Part shown: piece after piece, positions 6,099 through 11,329 of the stretch
Layout: every line of letters starts with the position of its first letter
Numbering within the stretch: position 1 is the first letter of the stretch
Assembly (NCBI GenBank): GCA_045599945.1
Contig: JAZRWY010000012.1
Span: 1-26,731 of the forward strand
Length of the DNA stretch: 26,731 nucleotides
DNA from: UMGS973 sp045599945
Lineage (GTDB): Bacteria; Bacillota; Clostridia; Peptostreptococcales; Anaerovoracaceae
Direction of reading: 5' to 3'
Made by a program: the position numbers and the translations under genes
Notes under the pieces: model-generated
Seen by the model: only the letters and a program-made list of their open reading frames with translations
Told to the model about the DNA's origin: nothing
Database searches by the model: none

Positions 6099-6263
6099 AT
6101 GAAGAAAGACGAACTGCACACGTTAATTGATGAAATGAACGATGATACACCATGTTCATGTAGTTCAGAAAGTGTAAGTTGGAAGGCACATAGAAAAGAT
6201 GAACGGTTAAATAATAAATATGTTTTAAGTTCTATTAAACAAGTCAGAGTACCATATTCATAG
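6099..6263 (+). CDS. Short uncertain ORF (54 residues)
   Basis: The ATG at 6099 opens MKKDELHTLIDEMNDD, which looks like the helical start of a small bacterial protein. The rest (serine- and cysteine-rich, then basic) matches nothing I know. AGGAGG at 6074-6079 lies 19 bases upstream, too far for a normal ribosome binding site; GAGG at 6093-6096 is very close. The first 15-20 codons may be the remnant of a small gene whose end was replaced when neighbouring mobile DNA inserted. Expression is doubtful. Confidence 0.25.
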   Translation: MKKDELHTLIDEMNDDTPCSCSSESVSWKAHRKDERLNNKYVLSSIKQVRVPYS

Positions 6264-6297
6264 GAGCAACGCACCGCATGGGTATGGGTGAATGACT

Positions 6298-6316
6298 TAC
6301 CGCTTTTCAAGTGGTA
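6298..6316. repeat. Imperfect hairpin, candidate left-end structure of the IS605-type element
   Basis: TACCGCTT (6298-6305), loop TTC, AAGTGGTA (6309-6316): eight pairs with one G-T. Small imperfect hairpins with tiny loops near the tip are what Y1 transposases recognise at IS200/IS605 left ends. It lies about 115 bases before the tnpB start, a usual distance. Confidence 0.4.
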
Positions 6317-6397
6317 TATGGTAATGTTAAGTATGCCTGTTGTTAAGTTGCTAAATGTACGTTCTGAATTTGTGTTTTCTTTTGTGCTTGGCTGTGG

Positions 6398-6403
6398 TAT
6401 AAT
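6398..6403 (+). promoter_or_regulatory. Extended -10 element of the tnpB promoter
   Basis: TGG-TATAAT is a perfect -10 hexamer with an extended TGn motif, 28 bases before the tnpB start. No clear -35 box is seen, which is tolerated with an extended -10. Confidence 0.5.
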
Positions 6404-6431
6404 AATATCATCAGAAACAAGGAGTACAGCC

Positions 6432-7754
6432 ATGCACAGAGTAGTAAAGATCTCAGTATCAAAATACAGATATCCTGAAATATGGGAATATGCTGACGGC
6501 ATAGCACATCTCGCAAAGAACCTGCACAATGCCGCTCTTTTCCGTATGCGCCAGAACTATACTGCTCTTGACTATGACACCCATACCCGGAACCAGCGTA
6601 TGGTATATGAGGAGATGATGCTTGTCATGGAGAGATATCTGAAGCATCATGCGGGTTCTGTAATGAGCTATGCATTTCTTGACAGGCTCATGAGAGTCAC
6701 CTGTAATCCGGACTACTTTGCAGAAGGCCTTCCAAGACAGACTGCAAACCAGATTCTGAAAACCGTATGCGAGGAGTTCAGGAGCTTCACAGCACTGAAG
6801 GATAAGCACAGAAAGAATGAGGATGGAGCCAGAAGGCCTCACATGCCGAGCTATATAAGGGGAGAGGTATGCACATTCAGGCTTACAAACCAGGATGCAG
6901 TGATATACGGAAGAGAGCTCAAGATGCCACTTACAAGGCTCAGGCTCACACTTCCAGAGATGCCAGACGGCGCAGTGCTCAAGGAGGTGCGTGTAAAGCC
7001 GTACATGGGGAGATACATATTCCTTGTCACAGTGGATGCCCCTTCCGCAGAAAGAAATGAAGCCGGACCGAACATGTGCGGAATCGATCTGGGAGTGGAC
7101 AACATCGCAGCCATAGTATGTAATGACGGAAGTTCTAAAATATACAAGGGCGGTGCTGTCCTTTCCGAGGGAAGACGATATGCGAGGGAGAAGGCAAGGG
7201 CTGTAGGCATGATCACGAAGGAGCACGAGAACATCCATGCAGACTCAAGGCATCTCAGAAAAATAGCATACAGGCACGAGAGCTTCGTCACAGACCAGAT
7301 GCACAAGATATCGAGGGACATAGTGGAATTTGCTGCAGAGCATGGAGCTGGGACCATTGTGATCGGGGTGAACAGGGAGATGAAGAGCGGTAGCCACCTT
7401 GGAAAGGCAAACAACCAGAACCTTCATGCGATCCCGCACTACAGGCTCAGACAGATGATAGAGTACAAGGCTGCTGAGATGGGGATTGCTGTGATAATAC
7501 AGGAGGAGTCATACACATCAAAGGCGGACTTTACCGCAGGGGACTTCATCCCTGTATACGGAAAAGAAAAAGGCACACCTTCCTTCTCCGGCAGGAGAAG
7601 AGGAAGAGGCCTTTATGTGTGTCATGACGGCAGAGTAATAAACGCCGACCTTAACGGTGCTGCAAACATACTGAGAAAGGCAGTTCCTGACGCATTCATG
7701 GGAATCAGTGACTGTGGCTTTCTTGCAGATCCGGAGGTATGTCGCTTCATGTAG
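6432..7754 (+). CDS. tnpB: TnpB, RNA-guided nuclease of an IS200/IS605-type element
   Basis: ATG 6432 follows AAGGAG (6419-6424) by seven bases; an earlier in-frame ATG at 6288 lacks such a site. The 440-residue protein has the length and motifs of TnpB (OrfB). RuvC-I is CGIDLGVDNIAA with D219, and RuvC-III is INADLNGAANILRK with D406. The region that normally carries the RuvC-II glutamate reads TIVIGVNREMKSG, with glycine at the expected Glu position. The zinc-ribbon CxxC pairs are absent (QEESYTSKADFTAGDFIPVY ... FSGRRRGRGLY). This matches a known TnpB subgroup with 'EESYTSK', in which E358 or E359 may provide the relocated catalytic glutamate. TnpB cuts DNA next to a TAM under guidance of an omega-RNA from the element's right end and helps retain the element. 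No tnpA is present, so movement would need a transposase in trans. Confidence 0.92.
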   Translation: MHRVVKISVSKYRYPEIWEYADGIAHLAKNLHNAALFRMRQNYTALDYDTHTRNQRMVYEEMMLVMERYLKHHAGSVMSYAFLDRLMRVTCNPDYFAEGLPRQTANQILKTVCEEFRSFTALKDKHRKNEDGARRPHMPSYIRGEVCTFRLTNQDAVIYGRELKMPLTRLRLTLPEMPDGAVLKEVRVKPYMGRYIFLVTVDAPSAERNEAGPNMCGIDLGVDNIAAIVCNDGSSKIYKGGAVLSEGRRYAREKARAVGMITKEHENIHADSRHLRKIAYRHESFVTDQMHKISRDIVEFAAEHGAGTIVIGVNREMKSGSHLGKANNQNLHAIPHYRLRQMIEYKAAEMGIAVIIQEESYTSKADFTAGDFIPVYGKEKGTPSFSGRRRGRGLYVCHDGRVINADLNGAANILRKAVPDAFMGISDCGFLADPEVCRFM

Positions 7755-7914
7755 ACATGTTAATTTAAAAGTAATCCGGTAGAACGGATATAGGCCATGT
7801 GGACTGGCCATGTGGGTACGGACAGCCGTAGTGGTTCGAAAGAGGAAACTGTCACGACCGCTAAAGATACCACCTTCATAGCACATACCTGCGCGCATGG
7901 GGGTGGAGGTTCAT
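7755..7914 (+). ncRNA. Right end of the IS element / probable omega-RNA scaffold
   Basis: The 160 bases after tnpB contain several stems. These include ACGG-N4-CCGT (near 7818-7830), an outer AGTGGT/ACCGCT pair around the GGTTCGAAAGAGGAAACTGTC stretch, and CCACC (about 7870) with GGTGG (7902-7906). The end GGGGGTGGAGGTTCA is typical of right ends of this TnpB group. TnpB omega-RNAs come from this 3' region, often including the end of tnpB, and the guide is the host DNA directly beyond the tip. If the element ends at TTCAT (7910-7914), the guide would begin GGAGAATTTCTTCC at 7915. The boundaries are inferred, not proven. Confidence 0.6.
7793..7815. repeat. 10-base direct repeat in the IS right end
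   Basis: GGCCATGTGG occurs at 7793-7802 and again at 7806-7815, a 13-base period. Each copy contains the palindrome GGCC. It lies within the putative omega-RNA and may form alternative stems there. Confidence 0.6.
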
Positions 7915-7945
7915 GGAGAATTTCTTCCTTCCATGCCGAATGAAC

Positions 7946-7975
7946 TTGAAAAGCATGGGCCGGAAAGGATATAAT
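7946..7975 (+). promoter_or_regulatory. Promoter of the 7996 gene and rlmN
   Basis: TTGAAA (7946-7951), 18 bases, TATAAT (7970-7975). It lies about 20 bases upstream of the start and just outside the IS right end, so the host promoter seems to have been spared by the insertion. Confidence 0.65.
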
Positions 7976-7995
7976 CTGTGTAGGAGATGAAAATC

Positions 7996-8484
7996 ATGAG
8001 TACAAGCATAGAAATATTAAGAAGAGTGGCAGAGCTGGGGCTTTCCGCGCATCAGCAGATTGTAGACGCATATGTCGCATTGGGATACAGTCTGGACAAG
8101 ATTGCAGAATCCAAAGGCTTCTATCAGCCGGATTCAGCAGATGTGCTCCGTGGATATGGTTTCAGACTAGGACCGGAATGGGGCGATGAAGAGGACGATT
8201 GCGGAAGATTCAGAGAGATGCCGCAGAGCCTGGTAAATGAATATGTCCGTCATTTTTTTCCCGGCATTGATGCGGCGGTGCCGCAGAATCGGGATATTAC
8301 GATGGATCAGTACATGAACATTTATCATCCGGACTGGAATGTGCAGAGCAGAAAAGAAAAACCGAGCATCATGCGGATTGGTCTATCCAGAGAAGAGCAG
8401 GAAATCATGAATGCCGGATGGAAACAGGACGGAGAAGAACCGGACCGGAAGAAGAAAAAGGAACACAAATGGAGACTGTATTAA
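7996..8484 (+). CDS. Hypothetical protein, function not recognised
   Basis: The start is placed at ATG 7996, nine bases after AGGAG (7982-7986); the in-frame ATG at 7987 touches that site. The 162-residue soluble protein opens with a helical region (EILRRVAELGLSAHQQIVDAYVALG), then an acidic central part (WGDEEDDCGRF), and ends in a very basic tail (RKKKKEHKWRLY). No catalytic motif, membrane segment or signal peptide is evident, and I do not recognise the family. Its end overlaps the start of rlmN by 16 bases, and it shares the promoter at 7946-7975, so the two are translationally coupled. Base composition matches the core genes downstream, so it belongs to the host side of the IS insertion. 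Confidence 0.7.
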   Translation: MSTSIEILRRVAELGLSAHQQIVDAYVALGYSLDKIAESKGFYQPDSADVLRGYGFRLGPEWGDEEDDCGRFREMPQSLVNEYVRHFFPGIDAAVPQNRDITMDQYMNIYHPDWNVQSRKEKPSIMRIGLSREEQEIMNAGWKQDGEEPDRKKKKEHKWRLY

Positions 8485-9485
8485 AAAACATGACAATGGA
8501 GGAAATGTGCGCTTTCATGGAATCCATTGGAGAAAAACCGTTTCGCGCAAAACAGATCTTTGGATGGATCTACAAAGGGGCGGAATCCCTGGAAGAAATG
8601 AATAATCTTCCAAAGTCGCTGAAGGAAAAGCTTCAGGCATGCACAGACTTTCCGGGGTTGGAGGTTTTAAAAGTGCAATCGTCAAAAACCGATGGAACAA
8701 AAAAGTATCTTTTCCGGCTGCCGGACGGAGAAACCATCGAAGCTGTATTCATGAAATACAGCTACGGAAATTCCATCTGCATCTCGTCTCAGGCAGGCTG
8801 CGCCATGGGGTGCACCTTCTGTGCCTCGGGAATCCGCGGACTCCAGAGGAATCTGCAGGCCTGGGAGATGGCAGCCCAGGTGCTGAAGGTTGAAAGAGAT
8901 ACCGGAGAGAAAATCAATCACATAGTAGTCATGGGAACGGGAGAGCCGTTTCATAACTACAGGAACCTGAAACGATTCCTGCATCTGATTCATGACCCGG
9001 CAGGATTCAATCTGAGCTACAGAAATATTACGGTATCCACCTGCGGTCTGGTGGACGGCATACGAAAGTTTGCGGAGGACTTTCCGCAGTGTACCCTTGC
9101 CATTTCGCTTCATGCACCGTCGGATGAACTTCGCGCGCGGATGATGCCGGTCAATAACCGGTATAACATTCAGGAAGTGCTGAAGGCTGCCGGAGAGTAT
9201 GAAAAGAAGACAGGAAGAAGAGTAACCTATGAATATGCACTGGTGCGGGGAGAAAATGATTCTACGGATCATGCAGACATGCTTGCAGCTTTACTGAAGG
9301 GAACGCTGTGCCATGTGAATCTCATTCCGCTCAATGCGGTAAAGGAAACAGGTTATTCTGCCAGCAGAAATGCAAGAGCATTTCAGAAGAGACTTGCGGA
9401 TAGAGGAATCTCGGCAACGATCAGAAGGGAGCTGGGCTCAGACATAGATGCTGCATGCGGACAGCTGCGGCTCGGAAACCAGTAA
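8469..9485 (+). CDS. rlmN: RlmN, 23S rRNA / tRNA adenine-C2 methyltransferase
   Basis: ATG 8469 is preferred because AAAGGA ends six bases upstream and the 338-residue product matches the family's usual length; an ATG at 8418 would add 17 non-conserved residues. The N-terminal helical domain (KPFRAKQIFGWIYKG) is followed by the radical-SAM cluster motif CAMGCTFC, the GTGEPFHNY segment, SLHAPSDELRARMMPVN and the C-terminal DIDAACGQL, which carries the methyl-carrying cysteine. RlmN methylates C2 of A2503 in 23S rRNA and A37 in some tRNAs, using two SAM molecules and a [4Fe-4S] cluster. It overlaps the preceding unknown gene and ends at a clear terminator. Confidence 0.96.
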   Translation: METVLKNMTMEEMCAFMESIGEKPFRAKQIFGWIYKGAESLEEMNNLPKSLKEKLQACTDFPGLEVLKVQSSKTDGTKKYLFRLPDGETIEAVFMKYSYGNSICISSQAGCAMGCTFCASGIRGLQRNLQAWEMAAQVLKVERDTGEKINHIVVMGTGEPFHNYRNLKRFLHLIHDPAGFNLSYRNITVSTCGLVDGIRKFAEDFPQCTLAISLHAPSDELRARMMPVNNRYNIQEVLKAAGEYEKKTGRRVTYEYALVRGENDSTDHADMLAALLKGTLCHVNLIPLNAVKETGYSASRNARAFQKRLADRGISATIRRELGSDIDAACGQLRLGNQ

Positions 9486-9493
9486 AGAAACGG

Positions 9494-9525
9494 ACCGGTG
9501 TATCAATCAATCTGCACCGGTTTTT
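9494..9525 (+). terminator. Rho-independent terminator of rlmN
   Basis: ACCGGTG (9494-9500) and CACCGGT (9515-9521) pair around a 14-base loop, followed by a run of T to 9525. It begins nine bases after the rlmN stop. Confidence 0.85.
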
Positions 9526-9536
9526 ATGTTATGTAA

Positions 9537-9558
9537 TCATACTATATTCATACTATAT
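9537..9558. repeat. Tandem 11-base repeat upstream of the zinc-ribbon gene
   Basis: TCATACTATAT occurs twice in tandem (9537-9547, 9548-9558). It lies just upstream of the promoter and could be a regulator-binding site or simple slippage in AT-rich DNA. Confidence 0.6.
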
Positions 9559-9561
9559 TTT

Positions 9562-9613
9562 GTGGCATATATTCATATCTCTGATTGAAATTATGCCACT
9601 TTTGGTGTATACT
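9562..9613 (+). promoter_or_regulatory. Promoter of the zinc-ribbon gene, with an overlapping inverted repeat
   Basis: TTGAAA (9585-9590), exactly 17 bases, TATACT (9608-9613). A perfect inverted repeat GTGGCATA (9562-9569) with TATGCCAC (9592-9599) brackets the -35 box, as expected for a repressor operator. The leader from about 9620 to the start at 9695 holds no further gene. Confidence 0.65.
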
Positions 9614-9694
9614 ACAATAGTTAGAATCTATTCTTATATACTTTTGAGGGTAGACCATGAAATTAAGACATCAATAACATTTTGGAGGCAAGGA

Positions 9695-11272
9695 ATGTTT
9701 TGTAGTAAATGTGGGAAAAAAATATTAGATGGTGACGTATTCTGTCCCGGCTGCGGCAAAAAAATAGAGTGGACAAGATACGAAGAGCCGTCACCAGAAC
9801 CTGAAATGGAGCAGCCGGCAGAAGAACAGCCGGTTCTGGAAAAATTCAATTTCAACTGGAATCTGGAAGACTTCAATCATAAAAAGACAGACGAAGTAAA
9901 AATTGAATGGGGAGACCTGCTGGATATTGTAAAGCGCCAGGAACAGGCAGCCAGCAAGATGGAACATGCAGAAAAGTTTGATGAGCCAAAGCCGGAACCG
10001 GTGGAAAGAAAAGTACCGGAGAGGGAAATGGCTTTTGAACAGGAAGAAAAGGCAGAGCGCAGGCCGCCTGCAGCAATGTTTGTGGAGCCGAAGAAGGAAG
10101 AGCCGGAACCTGTGGAGCAGGAACCTGTTTTAGAGCCGGTCATGAACTTCACAGACCAGAGATTCGACACATTCAACAGAAAGAATCTGGAATTCCAGGA
10201 GCTTCTGGAAAAAGAAAGACAGAGAGTAAAGAAGGACAAAACTGCCAGTGAAGGCGTTTCGGAAGAAATTGACCAGTGGGCAAAAGAGCAGCAGTCTAAT
10301 CTGAATAGAAAACTGGATGATGTTGAGGAGCCGAAGGCAGAAGAACCTGAGGAGAAAGAAATCCCGGCAGTCGTTCCGATGATGGAGCAGGAGCCTGAAA
10401 TCCTGGAGCCGGCCGTAGAAAAACAGCCGGTCATGGAAGCAGCAGAAGAACCGGCACTTGAAGTGTCCGATCTTGTGCAGGAACCGCCAAAGGCTCCGGA
10501 AAAGCCATTATCTTTCTTTGAAAAAAGAAGAAAGAAAAAAGAAGAAAAAAGAATCAGGCAGAATGAACTGAAGAATACAAAAGAGATGAAGCCGCTGAAA
10601 CTGGATGAAGACGACATGAACGGTCAGTGGCCGGAAAAGAAGCCGGAAGAGCCGGTAATTCCAGTAGTTGAAAAGCCTGTAGAAGAGGTGAAGAAGGAAG
10701 AGCCTGTCAAGGAAAACTTTTATGAGGAGCCACAGCAGGAATCGGATTTTTCAGATTTCCTGAAGAACATGGAGGCAGAGCTTGGCCTTTCGGAAATGCC
10801 TGATACAGAAAAGCAGAGTCTGGCAGCAGCGCTGGCAGCGGAAGAGCTGGTTGTTCTGGATCCCATGGCTGAGGAAACAGAACCAATAGAAGAACCGATT
10901 CCGGAGGTTCTGCAGCAGCCTGTAGCAGAAGAAGAGGTCATAGTGCCTGAGGTCCCGGAAAAACCAGAAGTTACAGAGCCGGAAATTCCGGAAGAACCGG
11001 TAGTCATGGAAGAACAGCCTGTAGAAATCAAGGCGGAAGAGCCGGAAAAGGTTCCATACTACGAGGAACCGTTCTGGGATGATGAAAAAGGCAGAGGAAA
11101 ATCCGGCAAAGGAAGCGGATGCGGAACTGTCATTATCATTATTCTTGCATTGATTCTTGCAGCACAGATTGCAGTTCTGGTCATCAGATTCAAGTTCCCT
11201 GCATCAGACATTGCACAGCTCATCGAACCGAAGCTGACAATCATTGAAAACTGGTTACGAAACCTGTTCTGA
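9695..11272 (+). CDS. Zinc-ribbon, Glu/Pro-rich protein with a C-terminal membrane anchor
   Basis: ATG 9695 follows GGAGG (9684-9688) by six bases and gives a product that begins with the zinc ribbon. The open frame further upstream to 9455 runs back through the promoter and terminator and is not real. Of the 525 residues, 1-22 form a CxxC...CxxC zinc ribbon (C3, C6, C17, C20). A long disordered region of about 430 residues follows, dominated by Glu and Pro (repeated EEP, PEEPV, EQEPV units) with basic KKKEEKR patches. Near the C-terminus a single membrane helix (about 478-497, VIIIILALILAAQIAVL) precedes a short 26-residue tail. The function is unknown; a membrane-tethered scaffold facing the cytoplasm is my guess. 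The next gene, UPF0182, is 57 bases downstream and is probably co-transcribed. Confidence 0.85.
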   Translation: MFCSKCGKKILDGDVFCPGCGKKIEWTRYEEPSPEPEMEQPAEEQPVLEKFNFNWNLEDFNHKKTDEVKIEWGDLLDIVKRQEQAASKMEHAEKFDEPKPEPVERKVPEREMAFEQEEKAERRPPAAMFVEPKKEEPEPVEQEPVLEPVMNFTDQRFDTFNRKNLEFQELLEKERQRVKKDKTASEGVSEEIDQWAKEQQSNLNRKLDDVEEPKAEEPEEKEIPAVVPMMEQEPEILEPAVEKQPVMEAAEEPALEVSDLVQEPPKAPEKPLSFFEKRRKKKEEKRIRQNELKNTKEMKPLKLDEDDMNGQWPEKKPEEPVIPVVEKPVEEVKKEEPVKENFYEEPQQESDFSDFLKNMEAELGLSEMPDTEKQSLAAALAAEELVVLDPMAEETEPIEEPIPEVLQQPVAEEEVIVPEVPEKPEVTEPEIPEEPVVMEEQPVEIKAEEPEKVPYYEEPFWDDEKGRGKSGKGSGCGTVIIIILALILAAQIAVLVIRFKFPASDIAQLIEPKLTIIENWLRNLF

Positions 11273-11329
11273 TCGGATTAGATATATTTAGCACTTATAT
11301 ACATCAATTTATTATTAGGAGGTATCACC

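Noticed and set aside
6459..7414. Long minus-strand frames opposite tnpB
   Set aside because: TnpB motifs are intact on the plus strand and the antisense translations look like no protein family.
9455..9694. N-terminal extension of the zinc-ribbon protein back into rlmN
   Set aside because: It would read through the rlmN terminator and the promoter, while ATG 9695 has a good ribosome binding site and begins the zinc ribbon.
9877..10617. 246-residue minus-strand frame, Ser/Phe-rich
   Set aside because: It is the antisense shadow of the Glu/Pro/Lys-rich coding region, where GAA/GAG/AAG codons leave the opposite strand open; it has no family signal.
11290..11300. TTAGCACTT upstream of the UPF0182 gene, like half a CIRCE element
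   Set aside because: The second arm is missing at the required 9-base distance; it is a chance half-site.
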